This document shows, one piece after another, positions 27,472-37,321 of a DNA stretch of 64,000 nt. This DNA comes from Moraxella porci DSM 25326 (lineage in GTDB: Bacteria > Pseudomonadota > Gammaproteobacteria > Pseudomonadales > Moraxellaceae). The position numbers and the translations under genes are program-made. Location of the stretch: positions 310,001 to 374,000 of the forward strand of contig NZ_MUYV01000001.1 in assembly GCF_002014855.1 (NCBI RefSeq), written 5' to 3'. How positions within the stretch are numbered: the first letter of the stretch is position 1; each line of letters starts with the position of its first letter. The notes beneath the pieces were generated by a model. The model searched no databases. It saw only the letters and a list, made by a program, of their open reading frames with translations, and was not told where the DNA came from.

Positions 27472-28728
27472 ATGAGTAAAATTACCGCCATCAAAGGCTT
27501 TAATGATGTCTTGCCAAGCGATAGCCCAAATTGGCGTCGCCTAGAAGCCAAATTAATCGGTGTGCTAGACAGCTATGGCTTTAGCCAAATTCGCCTGCCA
27601 ATCGTCGAAGAAACCCAGCTATTTGCTCGCGGTGTGGGTGAGGCGACCGACATCGTTGAAAAAGAGATGTACAGTTTTTTTGATAAAAGCGAACCACCAA
27701 CCCCGCTGACGCTACGCCCTGAAGGGACGGCAGGTGCGGTGCGTGCCGTGGTTGAGCATAATCTGACTCGTGGCGATACGCCAAAATTATGGTACATCGG
27801 CCCAATGTTTCGCTACGAGCGCCCACAAAAAGGCCGCTATCGTCAGTTTCATCAGCTGGGCGTGGAGTGCTTTGGCAGTGAGCTGCCTGATGCTGATGCC
27901 GAGCTGATTGCGATGACGCATCGTATGTGGCAGGTGCTAGGCATCGACCATGAAGTGACTTTGCAACTAAATACCTTGGGCGAAGCCGATGAGCGTATGG
28001 CGTATAAGGCGGCATTGGTTGAGTATCTGACAGCACACAAAGACAGTCTGGATGAAGATTCACAGCGTCGTCTTGGCACCAATCCGCTGCGTATCCTGGA
28101 TTCAAAAGATGACAAAACTCAAGCAATTTTGCAAAATGCTCCAAAGCTGGGCGAGTTTTTGGGTGAAGATAGCAAGGCGCACTTTGAGCAGGTGCAAGCA
28201 TATCTGACAGCGCTTGGCATTGGCTTTGAGATTAATGAGAAGCTGGTGCGTGGTTTGGATTATTATAACAAGACCGTCTTTGAATGGGTGACGGATAAGC
28301 TTGGCTCACAAGCCACTGTCTGTGGCGGTGGTCGTTATGATGGCTTGATTGGTGTGATTAAGGGTAAGCCTGAGCAGTCAGAGCCTGCGGTGGGCTTTGC
28401 GATGGGGCTTGAGCGCTTGTTGCTACTGATTGATGCGGTGAATCCATTTGCACCGCAAAGCGACTGCGATGTCTTTGTGATCGCACATCCTGATTATTTT
28501 ATCCACGGGGTGCAATATGCCAATGCGCTACGAGCAGCACAGCCTGCCTTGCGTGTCAAGATGGCAAGCGCTACAAGCCTAAAAGCGCAGATGAAAAAAG
28601 CAGACAAATCAGGTGCGGCGCACACCGTCATCATCGCCGAAGATGAAGTGGGCGCAGGTGAAATCACCGTCAAGAAGATGGCAACAGGAGAGCAGCATAG
28701 ACAGCCGAATGGCTATTATTTTGGATAA
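27472..28728 (+). CDS. hisS: Histidine--tRNA ligase
   Basis: 418-residue class II synthetase that charges tRNA(His). The chain starts [12 protein letters not shown], the usual HisRS opening. Motif 2 is [17 protein letters not shown] and the histidine-specific motifs are [14 protein letters not shown] and GGGRYDGLI. The C-terminal anticodon-binding domain covers about 325-418. It lies 30 bases after ispG. The next gene, yfgM, has its own promoter beyond a 60-base gap. Confidence 0.98.
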   Translation: MSKITAIKGFNDVLPSDSPNWRRLEAKLIGVLDSYGFSQIRLPIVEETQLFARGVGEATDIVEKEMYSFFDKSEPPTPLTLRPEGTAGAVRAVVEHNLTRGDTPKLWYIGPMFRYERPQKGRYRQFHQLGVECFGSELPDADAELIAMTHRMWQVLGIDHEVTLQLNTLGEADERMAYKAALVEYLTAHKDSLDEDSQRRLGTNPLRILDSKDDKTQAILQNAPKLGEFLGEDSKAHFEQVQAYLTALGIGFEINEKLVRGLDYYNKTVFEWVTDKLGSQATVCGGGRYDGLIGVIKGKPEQSEPAVGFAMGLERLLLLIDAVNPFAPQSDCDVFVIAHPDYFIHGVQYANALRAAQPALRVKMASATSLKAQMKKADKSGAAHTVIIAEDEVGAGEITVKKMATGEQHRQPNGYYFG

Positions 28729-28731
28729 TTA

Positions 28732-28760
28732 GCGACAGTGTCACTGCGATATGCTATAAT
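28732..28760 (+). promoter_or_regulatory. sigma70 promoter of yfgM-bamB
   Basis: GCGACA (28732-28737), 17-base spacer, then extended -10 TGCTATAAT (28752-28760). The start codon of yfgM follows at 28789. Confidence 0.6.
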
Positions 28761-28788
28761 GGCTTGATATTAACTTTAGAGTATAACA

Positions 28789-29607
28789 ATGACAGAAAAT
28801 TCAAATAAGGCAGACTCGTCACTGAATGCATTAAAGCAGCATGGCGAGAAGATCATCTACGCTGTGCTAGTGGTGTTGGCGGTGTTTTTTGGTTGGCAAT
28901 ATTACCAAAAAAATTACGCCAAGATCGACACCGTCGCAGCGGATGCCTATACCAGCATCTCGACCCGTGATGAGCAGCTGCTACTATCTGCCAATAATCC
29001 ATCACTGGATGATGCTGCCCAAAAGCAACTGGCTGATGAAGAAGCAAAACTGCTGACAGACATCGATGCACTGGTCGCGGAACATGGTGACACTGTCTAT
29101 GCATGGCAGGCGCTGATGATCAAGGCGCGCCATCAGACGGATAATGACGACTTGGCAGGTGCGGTCACGACGCTCAATCAAGCAGCTGCGATTAATCTTG
29201 ATGATGAAGGCCTACTTGCCATGACTAAGATTCGCTATGCGCGCGCAATGCTTGCGAATAATGACATCGATGGCGCGCTTGCGGTGGCAAATGAGAGTAT
29301 GCCAGAGGCGTTTGAGCCATCACGCCAAGAGCTGTTGGGTGATGTGTATCTTGCCAAAAATGACAGTGAAAATGCCAAAAAAGCCTATTTGGCTGCTTGG
29401 GGTGTACTGCGTGAACGCCAAGAAAATCGCGCGGTATTGGCTTTAAAACTACAATCCTTGGGCGTGACCGTTGAACCGATTGAAGTGCCGATGGTTGTGG
29501 CGAATGATCCTGCCAATAATAATGCTGTGGCGACTGCAGAGGCAACCGTGGTTGAACAAGTGTCAGAGCCTGCTGACACCCAAACTACACAAAGCGGCAA
29601 TCCGTGA
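28789..29607 (+). CDS. yfgM: Ancillary SecYEG translocon subunit YfgM-like TPR protein
   Basis: 272-residue inner-membrane protein. A short cytoplasmic N-terminus (1-20) is followed by one transmembrane helix (about 21-38) and a periplasmic TPR-like domain rich in Ala-Leu helices (about 50-225). The final 45 residues are Pro/Thr/Ala/Gln-rich and probably disordered, an extension beyond E. coli YfgM (206). In E. coli YfgM works with PpiD and SecYEG in periplasmic chaperoning. The order hisS-yfgM-bamB-der is widely conserved and supports the name. A good promoter lies immediately upstream. Confidence 0.85.
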   Translation: MTENSNKADSSLNALKQHGEKIIYAVLVVLAVFFGWQYYQKNYAKIDTVAADAYTSISTRDEQLLLSANNPSLDDAAQKQLADEEAKLLTDIDALVAEHGDTVYAWQALMIKARHQTDNDDLAGAVTTLNQAAAINLDDEGLLAMTKIRYARAMLANNDIDGALAVANESMPEAFEPSRQELLGDVYLAKNDSENAKKAYLAAWGVLRERQENRAVLALKLQSLGVTVEPIEVPMVVANDPANNNAVATAEATVVEQVSEPADTQTTQSGNP

Positions 29608-29689
29608 TTAGTAACGACATTTTATAATGAGCGATGATGACCATCGGCATCACCAGTTTTAATCAGTATTTATAAATTAAGGACATCTT

Positions 29690-30865
29690 ATGTATCAGCG
29701 CTATATGAAAACAGCATTGGTCGTGGCTTTGGCAGTGGCGATGGTCGGTTGTGGCACCAAAAGTATCAAGCCCACCGAGCGTAAACCTGCTAAACTGACG
29801 AGTATCCAAGCACCAGTTTCAGTATTAAACCAGGTGGCGAGCGTGCGTTTGGATACAGGTAAATCCACTTTGGGTCGCAGTCGCGCCAAGGCAAAAGATG
29901 TCATTGACTTGCAGGTCGCACCAGTCGCCAATGGCTTTATCGCTGCCAGTCGCGGCGGTGTGGTCAGTGCTGTGATCAATGGCGCGACAGCATGGCAGCT
30001 GAATGTGGGTGATGCCATCACCAGTGCTGTTGGTATTGATGCTGCTGGCAGTGCTGCTGTCGTCGGCACACGCTCAGGCAAGATCATCGCCATCGATGCA
30101 CAAACTGGCACACAGCGCTGGGCAGCAGATTTGTCCGCAAGCAGCCTTGCACCTGCATTGGTCATGAGTGATCGCGTGATCGTCACAACCAATGGTGGTG
30201 CAGCCATCGGCTTGGATATCGCCACAGGTAACAGCATTTGGCAATATCATACTCAGGCACCGAATACCAGCGTACGCGGCATGGCCAAGCCTTTGCAAAT
30301 TGATGCGCGTACGGTATTGGTTGGTGCTTCTGATGGCCGCATTCATGCCATTGACAGCATCACAGGTGCGCCGCAGTGGGTGCGCCGTGTCGGTCTGGCC
30401 AGTGGCGTGGGTGAGATCAGTAAACTGCGCGATGTCGATGCTGCTCCGACCGTTGCTGGTAGTCATCTGTATGCTGCCAGCTACAGCGGTCAGCTTGCTG
30501 GATTTGACATGAGTACAGGTCGCACATTGTTCATCAGTGAGTTGGCCAGCGCAGATGCACTGACTGTGCTAGGCAGTGCCGTGATTGGCAGTAGTATTGA
30601 TGGCGAGGTGGTGGCCTTTGATCGCTTAACAGGTGATCAGCTATGGCAAAATGATGAACTGAAGTATCGCGGTCTGACCAACCCTGTTACCATTGGCCAG
30701 CACATCGCCGTTGGTGATCAACAAGGTGTAATCCATGTGCTAAATGCCAGCGGCCAAATCATCAGCCGCGTCAGCACCAAAGGTGAGTTAACCAGCCTAA
30801 ATGTAGTTAATAATCGGCTTTATGCACAGTCAACCGATGGGATTGTGAGTATTTATCAGTTCTAA
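29690..30865 (+). CDS. bamB: Outer-membrane protein assembly lipoprotein BamB
   Basis: 391-residue lipoprotein of the BAM complex, which inserts beta-barrel proteins into the outer membrane. The lipobox MVGC places the lipidated Cys at residue 21. The remainder is a beta-propeller of PQQ-like repeats, visible as recurring A-x-D-x-x-T-G-x-x-x-W units (IDAQTGTQRW, LDIATGNSIW, IDSITGAPQW, FDRLTGDQLW). The ATG has AAGGA 9 bases upstream. It follows yfgM by 82 bases and precedes der. Confidence 0.95.
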   Translation: MYQRYMKTALVVALAVAMVGCGTKSIKPTERKPAKLTSIQAPVSVLNQVASVRLDTGKSTLGRSRAKAKDVIDLQVAPVANGFIAASRGGVVSAVINGATAWQLNVGDAITSAVGIDAAGSAAVVGTRSGKIIAIDAQTGTQRWAADLSASSLAPALVMSDRVIVTTNGGAAIGLDIATGNSIWQYHTQAPNTSVRGMAKPLQIDARTVLVGASDGRIHAIDSITGAPQWVRRVGLASGVGEISKLRDVDAAPTVAGSHLYAASYSGQLAGFDMSTGRTLFISELASADALTVLGSAVIGSSIDGEVVAFDRLTGDQLWQNDELKYRGLTNPVTIGQHIAVGDQQGVIHVLNASGQIISRVSTKGELTSLNVVNNRLYAQSTDGIVSIYQF

Positions 30866-30884
30866 GTTGATCTGCTGAGGCGCT

Positions 30885-30925
30885 CCTTTGCTGTCACATG
30901 ATGGCAAAGGTTTTGCTGTTTTTAA
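30885..30925 (+). terminator. Candidate intrinsic terminator after bamB
   Basis: 7-bp stem CCTTTGC (30885-30891) / GCAAAGG (30904-30910), 12-base loop, followed by TTTTGCTGTTTTT. Moderate strength. Confidence 0.5.
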
Positions 30926-30998
30926 AATTTATAAAGTTAAATAGATTTTGGCCAAACACATTGTAACACGGCCACTCAATGATAATTAAGAGAAGTTT

Positions 30999-32417
30999 AT
31001 GAGCATCAAACCTGTCGTTGCCTTGATTGGTCGCCCCAATGTCGGCAAATCCACCTTGTTTAATCAGCTAACCAAAAGCCGTCAAGCCTTGGTGGCGGAT
31101 TTGGCAGGCTTGACCCGTGACCGTCAATATGGCGATGCACACTTTGAGAATAAATCGTTCATCGTCGTTGATACTGGCGGTATCGGTGAGATGGATGATG
31201 GCACGGGCAATATCGATGACTACATGGCGACGCAGTCTTATACCGCCATCCATGAAGCGGATATTGTGGTGTTTGTCGTTGATGCTCGTGCAGGGATGAT
31301 TGGCGCTGATAGTGAGATTGCCCGCTTTTTGCACAGTCTGGGTAAGCCAGTATTTTTGGTGGCGAACAAGATGGATGGCGTACATGAAGCGTCATCGGCA
31401 GAATTTTTTGCACTGGGTTTTGGTGAGCCATTCCCAATGGCGGCAAGCCATGGCAAGGGCGTCACAAATCTGCTCGAAGCGTTGACAGCTGATATGATCG
31501 AAGATGAAGAAGAGGATGAGCTTGATGATAAAGCGCTTAAGCTTGCCATCATCGGCCGCCCAAATGTCGGTAAATCAACACTGGTGAACCGCTTACTGGG
31601 CGAAGAGCGTGTTGTGGTCTTTGATATGCCGGGTACCACTCGAGATAGTATTTATATTCCCTTTGAGCGAGAAGGGCGAAATTATGTGCTGATTGATACC
31701 GCTGGCGTGCGTCGCCGTGGTCGTATCGATGAAAAAGTCGAAAAATTCTCAGTGGTCAAAACTCTTCAAGCCATCAAAGATGCCAATGTCGTGGTCGTGG
31801 TTATTGATGCCAAAGAAGGCATTGTCGATCAAGACTTGCATATGCTTGGTTATGCACTTGATGCAGGGCGTGCGATTGTCGTGGCGATTAACAAATGGGA
31901 TGGTCTAACCCAAGACCAAAAAGACATCGTCAAGATTGAGATTGATCGCCGATTTAACTTCGTCCCATGGGTGAAAATTCATCTCATCTCAGCATTGTAT
32001 GGTAATGGCGTGGGCAATTTGTATCCATCCATCCACAAGGCATATGATGCATCGATGTTTAAGGTGTCAACCAATCAGCTGACTCGTATCCTAGAAGATG
32101 CCGTTGCCAACCATCCACCACCGATGGTCTCAGGTCGCCGCATTAAGCTTCGTTATGCGCACCTTGGTGGGCATAATCCACCGGTAATTGTCATTCATGG
32201 TAACCAAACCCAAGCCTTGCCAAAGAGCTATCAGCGTTATCTTGAGAATGTCTATCGCAATGTATTTAAGCTTGAAGGTACGCCGCTTCATGTGGAGTTT
32301 AAGCAAAATGCCAACCCATATGAAGGCAAGAAAAATCCAGTAGTCAAAAACAAAGCCAAGCTGATGCGTGAGAAAAAACGCATTCAGAAGTTTAAGCGAG
32401 CTGAGAAAAAGCGTTGA
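30999..32417 (+). CDS. der: Ribosome biogenesis GTPase Der (EngA)
   Basis: 472-residue protein with two tandem GTPase domains, each with GRPNVGKST (11-19 and 186-194), DTGG or DTAG, and NKMD or NKWD motifs, followed by a KH-like domain (about 370-450). It is needed for 50S subunit maturation. An acidic linker ([11 protein letters not shown], about 167-177) separates the domains. The C-terminal 20 residues are strongly Lys/Arg-rich ([19 protein letters not shown]), a typical rRNA-contacting tail. It ends at a bidirectional terminator. Confidence 0.98.
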   Translation: MSIKPVVALIGRPNVGKSTLFNQLTKSRQALVADLAGLTRDRQYGDAHFENKSFIVVDTGGIGEMDDGTGNIDDYMATQSYTAIHEADIVVFVVDARAGMIGADSEIARFLHSLGKPVFLVANKMDGVHEASSAEFFALGFGEPFPMAASHGKGVTNLLEALTADMIEDEEEDELDDKALKLAIIGRPNVGKSTLVNRLLGEERVVVFDMPGTTRDSIYIPFEREGRNYVLIDTAGVRRRGRIDEKVEKFSVVKTLQAIKDANVVVVVIDAKEGIVDQDLHMLGYALDAGRAIVVAINKWDGLTQDQKDIVKIEIDRRFNFVPWVKIHLISALYGNGVGNLYPSIHKAYDASMFKVSTNQLTRILEDAVANHPPPMVSGRRIKLRYAHLGGHNPPVIVIHGNQTQALPKSYQRYLENVYRNVFKLEGTPLHVEFKQNANPYEGKKNPVVKNKAKLMREKKRIQKFKRAEKKR

Positions 32418-32431
32418 TTGGGTGTTAAATT

Positions 32432-32461
32432 AAAAAGAGTGGTCCTTGCACCACTCTTTTT
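32432..32461. terminator. Bidirectional intrinsic terminator
   Basis: 12-bp perfect stem AAAAAGAGTGGT / ACCACTCTTTTT with a 6-base loop between convergent der and rnhB. Confidence 0.88.
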
Positions 32462-32464
32462 AAT

Positions 32465-33199
32465 TTATGGGTAGTCACCCACCCAATAGGCCTGATTGAC
32501 AAAACCATCTCGATACATCTCACTAATCGGGCGATAACTACGTCGATGCTCAGGCAAGATGCCATAAGTCATGATGGCGGCCTTATGCACGGCGGTCAAA
32601 TAGCCTTTATGACCTTCGATCCGATATTCTGGATACTGCTTGCCATATTCAATCATCTGCCGATCTCGATGTACTTTGGCAAGAATACTGGCACAGGCGA
32701 TGGTCGTATGGGTTGCATCACCTTTGATCATTGTCTGCCGATGGTAGAATTGCACCCAATGATCATCAAATAGCGGGAACTCACTCCCATCGACCAACAG
32801 TAGGGTATCATCGGCAAGATCATGTTTGGCGATCAAGGTGGTCATTGCAAGTCGCATCCCAAGCATGGTGGCTTTTGAGATATTGATATCATCAATGACG
32901 GTTCGTGGTACATCGACGATGACATAATCAAGTGCCAATTCTTTAATCGGCTCAAATAAGCTTTCACGGCGTTTTTCGGTCAATTTTTTGCTGTCGTTGA
33001 GTAGCTTCAGCGGCGTAGTGCTCAAATCAATCTCGCCAAACAGCCCTGTCAGCTCATCAGGCAGTATCACCGCACATACCGTCATATTGGCAAATAACGC
33101 ACCCCGACCCACTTCATCGACACCGATGACAAGCTGTGAGCCTGTGATTGGCTTGGCATCAGCTTTGGTGCTGATGGTACAAAGTTCATCCAATGTCAT
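32465..33199 (-). CDS. rnhB: Ribonuclease HII
   Basis: About 244 residues. It cleaves RNA in RNA/DNA hybrids and removes misincorporated ribonucleotides. The active-site motif GVDEVGRG is present (first Asp-Glu pair), with LLVDG and the HTTIACASILAKVHRDRQM block supplying the other acidic and family residues. The frame is open upstream to 33235; starts at 33232 and 33199 are both possible. Even the later start overlaps the 3' end of lpxB (33186) by 14 bases, so the two genes are co-transcribed and probably translationally coupled. The lpxB-rnhB order is common in gammaproteobacteria. Confidence 0.94.
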   Translation of the reverse strand: MTLDELCTISTKADAKPITGSQLVIGVDEVGRGALFANMTVCAVILPDELTGLFGEIDLSTTPLKLLNDSKKLTEKRRESLFEPIKELALDYVIVDVPRTVIDDINISKATMLGMRLAMTTLIAKHDLADDTLLLVDGSEFPLFDDHWVQFYHRQTMIKGDATHTTIACASILAKVHRDRQMIEYGKQYPEYRIEGHKGYLTAVHKAAIMTYGILPEHRRSYRPISEMYRDGFVNQAYWVGDYP

Positions 33200-34457
33200 A
33201 TTGCTTGACTGCCTTATGTTTGAAAAATTCATCAAGCACCGCCTGTGCAGGATTGGTGTGGCTATCGGCTCGCAGCGTCATGGCTGTTTGGTGTAGCAAC
33301 GCAGTTTGCTTGCTGGTATCGGCCAAAATCATCTGTGCTTGTTCGCTGACCGCCATAGCTGTGGCATCAGCTTGGATTAGCTCAGGCACGATGGCTTGAC
33401 CGATTTGTTGATGCGATAGGATGTTTGGCAAGCTGACATAGGGGATTTTTACCAGTCGTTTGGCGATGGCATAGGTGATAGCACTGACTTTGTACACCAC
33501 AACCATTGGACGCTCAAGCAGTAGGCATTCAAGCGTTGCAGTCCCTGATGCCAGTAGTACCACATCACTGATATTCATACAGGCTTGGCTTAGTCCTAGG
33601 CTTGATGTGTACGAAAATTGACCATCATTATGCACAATATGAATACTATCGACCAGTTCACTGGCGTGGGTTTGGCAGTATGCTTGTACCAACTCGCTGT
33701 GTGCTTGGCTGACCACAGGTAAGATAAATTGGCAATTTGCCTGCTGATTTGCCAATAATTTGGCACTGTCAATCAATAACGGTAAGATGGCGTCAATCTC
33801 TGAAGTGCGAGAGCCTGCCATTAGGCAAATCACTTGTTTGGCGGCTAGTAGCCGTGCTAAATAGGGATACTGTGGCAGTGCAGTCATCAGCTCAGTGCGT
33901 TTATCGCTTAGACTTCTTGTGTCAGCGGATAGCTTGGCAAGTAGTGGATGACCGACACAGACGGCAGGGTGCTGATGCTTGGCATAGACACCAAGCTCAA
34001 AGGGGAATAGACACAGTACCAAATCGGTCGCCGCCTTGATGCCATGAATGCGATTTTCACGCCATGCCCAAACTGATGGGCTGACATATTGCACGCAATA
34101 CACACCGCTTGGCTTAAGTACTTTACCCAATCTCAGATTAAAATCAGGTGCATCAATCCCGACAAACACATCAATCTTGGCATCATCAAACGCTGTCAAA
34201 ATCTCTTTTTTGGCACGCAAAAGGTCTGGCAGATGCTTGACGACTTCCACCAGTCCCATCACTGATAGGCGAGACAGTTCAATCACAGAATGAAGTCCTT
34301 GTGCCGCCATCTGCACGCCGCCAACACCGACCCAGCGGATATTGGGGTGAATGGCGTTCATCTGCTGCATAAAATCAGCACCGAGTGCATCGCCTGAGAC
34401 TTCGCCTGCGACGATACCGATGGTGAGTGGCTTGATGGGGAGTGTGCTCTGTGTCAT
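33186..34457 (-). CDS. lpxB: Lipid-A-disaccharide synthase
   Basis: 423-residue family 19 glycosyltransferase that joins UDP-diacylglucosamine and lipid X to form the lipid A disaccharide at the inner membrane. The GEVSGDALGADFM motif near the N-terminus, IDAPDFNLRLGK, and the C-terminal LLASGTATLECLLLERPMVVVYK block identify it. It is slightly longer than E. coli LpxB (382) because of loops around 200-270 (for example the Gln/Ala-rich region after LLIDSAKLLANQQANCQF). A good promoter lies just upstream (34486-34513) and rnhB overlaps its 3' end. It complements lpxL at 3.2 kb. Confidence 0.96.
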   Translation of the reverse strand: MTQSTLPIKPLTIGIVAGEVSGDALGADFMQQMNAIHPNIRWVGVGGVQMAAQGLHSVIELSRLSVMGLVEVVKHLPDLLRAKKEILTAFDDAKIDVFVGIDAPDFNLRLGKVLKPSGVYCVQYVSPSVWAWRENRIHGIKAATDLVLCLFPFELGVYAKHQHPAVCVGHPLLAKLSADTRSLSDKRTELMTALPQYPYLARLLAAKQVICLMAGSRTSEIDAILPLLIDSAKLLANQQANCQFILPVVSQAHSELVQAYCQTHASELVDSIHIVHNDGQFSYTSSLGLSQACMNISDVVLLASGTATLECLLLERPMVVVYKVSAITYAIAKRLVKIPYVSLPNILSHQQIGQAIVPELIQADATAMAVSEQAQMILADTSKQTALLHQTAMTLRADSHTNPAQAVLDEFFKHKAVKQYDIG

Positions 34458-34485
34458 AAAAAGACCTTCAAAAAGACTGGCTGTT

Positions 34486-34513
34486 ATTGTAGCAGATTGC
34501 CTATTTTATGCAA
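34486..34513 (-). promoter_or_regulatory. sigma70 promoter of lpxB-rnhB
   Basis: On the minus strand, TTGCAT (34508-34513), 16-base spacer, TACAAT (34486-34491), about 30 bases before the lpxB start codon. Confidence 0.5.
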
Positions 34514-34573
34514 TTTTTATCCCAAATTTCTGTACAAGACAATACTCAAAATTATATATCAGTAAAACCTATC

Positions 34574-34620
34574 AAAACATAAGATAAAACATTGAATACA
34601 TAAAGTTATTAAAACATAAG
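34574..34620. repeat. Direct repeats upstream of glnK
   Basis: AAAACATAAG occurs at 34574-34583 and 34611-34620, each continuing as a similar A-rich tract. They sit in a very AT-rich 294-base region between divergent lpxB and glnK and may be regulator or curvature sites. Confidence 0.4.
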
Positions 34621-34706
34621 AAAAAACGATAAATAAAGCTTTTTTTATAAAAATAAACCGTTTTTCTTTTAAATAAAATTTTTGCATACTATGTAACAAC
34701 AAATAA

Positions 34707-35090
<384 letters not shown>

Positions 35091-35126
35091 ATTCGGATAA
35101 CAAATCAAATGCAAAAGGGGTAGCAA

Positions 35127-36413
35127 ATGAAAGCGTTAAGAAAGTGGCAATCGGCCTTGATGGGGCTTGGACTGCTTGGAATGTCAAATGTGGCATTTGC
35201 CGAAGATGTCTTGGATACTGGTGATACCGCTTGGGTGCTGGTATCGACAGCGTTGGTGCTGATGATGACTTTGCCGGGGCTTGCACTGTTTTATGCAGGG
35301 ATGGTGCGTAAGAAAAATATTCTATCGACCATGATGCACAGCTATGGTGCGACAGCGGTGGTGTCGGTGCTGTGGGTGGTGCTCGGGTATTCATTGGCAT
35401 TCTCAGAAGGTAGCATGAATGCTTTTGTCGGCGGCTTTGCCAATGCGATGCTTGCAGGCGTTGGGCTTGATGATGTCAGTGGCACGATCCCTGTGATTTT
35501 GTTTGTGATTTTCCAATTGACCTTTGCGGTGATTACCGTGGCGATTTTGGCAGGTTCATTGGCTGAGCGTATCAAATTTGGTGCTTTTATGTGGTTCTCA
35601 GCAGCTTGGGTATTGCTTGTATATGCGCCGATTTGCCACTGGGTATGGGGTGGCGGTTGGCTGACTGGTGATGCGCTTGATTTTGCTGGTGGTACGGTGG
35701 TGCATATCAACGCAGGTGTGGCAGGTCTTGTATTGGCGGCATTGCTTGGTAAGCGTAAAGACTATGGCAAAGGCAATCTTGCCCCTGCAAACTTATCCTT
35801 GACATTGATCGGTGCTGGTCTTGTATGGGTAGGCTGGTTCGGTTTCAATGGTGGCTCGGCACTGGGTGCTAATGGCAGTGCAGCGATGGCATTGGTGGTC
35901 TCACAAGTGGCAGCGGCAATTGGTGCGATTGCGTGGATGGTGTGCGAATACTTCGCTCGTGGCAAAGCATCAGCACTCGGCGGTGCATCAGGTGCGATCG
36001 CAGGTCTTGTGGGTATCACACCAGCGGCAGGCTTTGTGGATGTGTCAGGTGCACTTGCGATTGGTGTGTTGACTGCGGTGGCGTGTTTCTTGATGATTCA
36101 GTACGGCAAGCGCCGCTTGGGTATCGATGACAGCCTAGATGCGTTCGGTCTGCATGGCGTTGGTGGTATCGTGGGTGCGGTCTTGACTGGGGTATTTGTC
36201 AGCACTGAGATTTATCCAGATGCGGCAAATGTCGATATGGCAACTCAGCTATGGCTACAAATCGAAGGCGTACTGGCTACCATCGCTTATAGTGCTGTGA
36301 TGACTGCCATCATTGGTCTTGCGATCAAATACACCATTGGTCTGCGTGTTGATGCCGAAGATGAATATCAAGGTCTAGACCTAGCAATCCATGGTGAGAA
36401 GATTGCGGATTGA
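35127..36413 (+). CDS. amtB: Ammonium transporter
   Basis: 428-residue inner-membrane ammonium channel of the Amt/Rh family. A cleavable signal peptide is likely (cut near AFA-ED, residue 25/26), as in E. coli AmtB. Eleven hydrophobic helices follow. The twin-histidine pore residues lie in ICHWVWGGGW and GLHGVGG, and the signature DFAGGTVVHINAGVAGLV is complete. It is co-transcribed with glnK, 36 bases apart, and ends at a bidirectional terminator. Confidence 0.97.
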   Translation: MKALRKWQSALMGLGLLGMSNVAFAEDVLDTGDTAWVLVSTALVLMMTLPGLALFYAGMVRKKNILSTMMHSYGATAVVSVLWVVLGYSLAFSEGSMNAFVGGFANAMLAGVGLDDVSGTIPVILFVIFQLTFAVITVAILAGSLAERIKFGAFMWFSAAWVLLVYAPICHWVWGGGWLTGDALDFAGGTVVHINAGVAGLVLAALLGKRKDYGKGNLAPANLSLTLIGAGLVWVGWFGFNGGSALGANGSAAMALVVSQVAAAIGAIAWMVCEYFARGKASALGGASGAIAGLVGITPAAGFVDVSGALAIGVLTAVACFLMIQYGKRRLGIDDSLDAFGLHGVGGIVGAVLTGVFVSTEIYPDAANVDMATQLWLQIEGVLATIAYSAVMTAIIGLAIKYTIGLRVDAEDEYQGLDLAIHGEKIAD

Positions 36414-36427
36414 TGTGAGTTAATACA

Positions 36428-36460
36428 AAACCCCAAAAGTGGATCGCTTTTGGGGTTTTG
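36428..36460. terminator. Bidirectional intrinsic terminator
   Basis: 13-bp perfect stem AAAACCCCAAAAG / CTTTTGGGGTTTT with a 7-base loop between convergent amtB and the Smr gene. Confidence 0.88.
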
Positions 36461-36469
36461 TTTATTCGA

Positions 36470-37177
36470 TTATTTGACGGGTTTATTTTTCTTAAGTAGT
36501 ACAAGCACCGCACCGTTGCCACCATCATTGGCAGGAGCAGAGACAAAAGCCATCACATCGCTGATTTGGCGTAACCAGCCATTGACACAGGTTTTGATGA
36601 TGGCATCTTTGCCTTTACCATGGACGATTTTTACGACAGTTTCGCCATTTGATAGGGCATTGGCGATGATGGTTTGCACGGCAGTGCGAGCATCTTCGAT
36701 ACTTGAGCCATGCAGATCAACAGCATCATACCAGCGTAGTTTGCCTTGTTTTAATTGCTCAAAAATCTTGTTCTGAAGCGTTGGATTTTTGTACGACAAA
36801 TAGGCTTCACCTGCCACAGGATTGAGCAGGGCTTGCATATCGGATAAATTGGCGCCAAGTAGCTCTTCACCACCTTCGGCAGCAGCACGACGGCGTAAGG
36901 CATTCTCATCTGCCTTGGTCGGGCGATGGCTGATGACGGCATCGGTTTTGAGCGGGGCGACGCCACTCATGGCTTGCATAAACAGCACTTTGTCTTCATC
37001 AATGGCATCATGATTATAGCGTTTGACTTCGCCAGCGACTTGTTTGGCGTTCATCAGACTCACAGGATCGATGGGTTTGCCCGTATCGTTCTCAGGCTTG
37101 GTGGATGGCTTGGCAAGATTTTTTAGATTATCACGAAATTCTTTGGATAATAAATCTTTAAAACTTGGATTGCTCAT
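36470..37177 (-). CDS. Smr/MutS2 C-terminal domain protein
   Basis: About 235 residues from ATG 37177; an upstream open frame reaches 37264 but family members start near MSNPSFKDLL. The C-terminal 90 residues form an Smr domain with DLHG (in VDLHGSSIEDAR) and HGKGK motifs, associated with DNA nicking in MutS2 relatives and with ribosome or RNA handling in others. The N-terminal half is charged and probably helical (SKEFRDNLKNLAKPS to DENALRRRAAAEGG). Often annotated SmrA or DNA endonuclease; the substrate here is not known. The gene lies between two terminators, so it is probably a single-gene transcript. Confidence 0.8.
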   Translation of the reverse strand: MSNPSFKDLLSKEFRDNLKNLAKPSTKPENDTGKPIDPVSLMNAKQVAGEVKRYNHDAIDEDKVLFMQAMSGVAPLKTDAVISHRPTKADENALRRRAAAEGGEELLGANLSDMQALLNPVAGEAYLSYKNPTLQNKIFEQLKQGKLRWYDAVDLHGSSIEDARTAVQTIIANALSNGETVVKIVHGKGKDAIIKTCVNGWLRQISDVMAFVSAPANDGGNGAVLVLLKKNKPVK

Positions 37178-37253
37178 GGTGTGCTCGGTTGATTCAATGG
37201 ATTGAAATTTAATCGGCGTATTATAACGCAAGAAGGGCATCAATGATAACGCA

Positions 37254-37277
37254 AAAACCGCCACGAATGACGGTTTT
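37254..37277 (-). terminator. Intrinsic terminator after the DAHP synthase gene
   Basis: On the minus strand, 10-bp stem AAAACCGTCA / TGGCGGTTTT (one G-T pair) closed by a TTCG tetraloop, followed by T and GCG. The T-tract is short but the stem is stable. A second 7-bp hairpin (37299-37318) precedes it. Confidence 0.65.
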
Positions 37278-37321
37278 GCAGTTTATCTGCTATGATATGG
37301 ATTGAAACTTATCAATCCAAA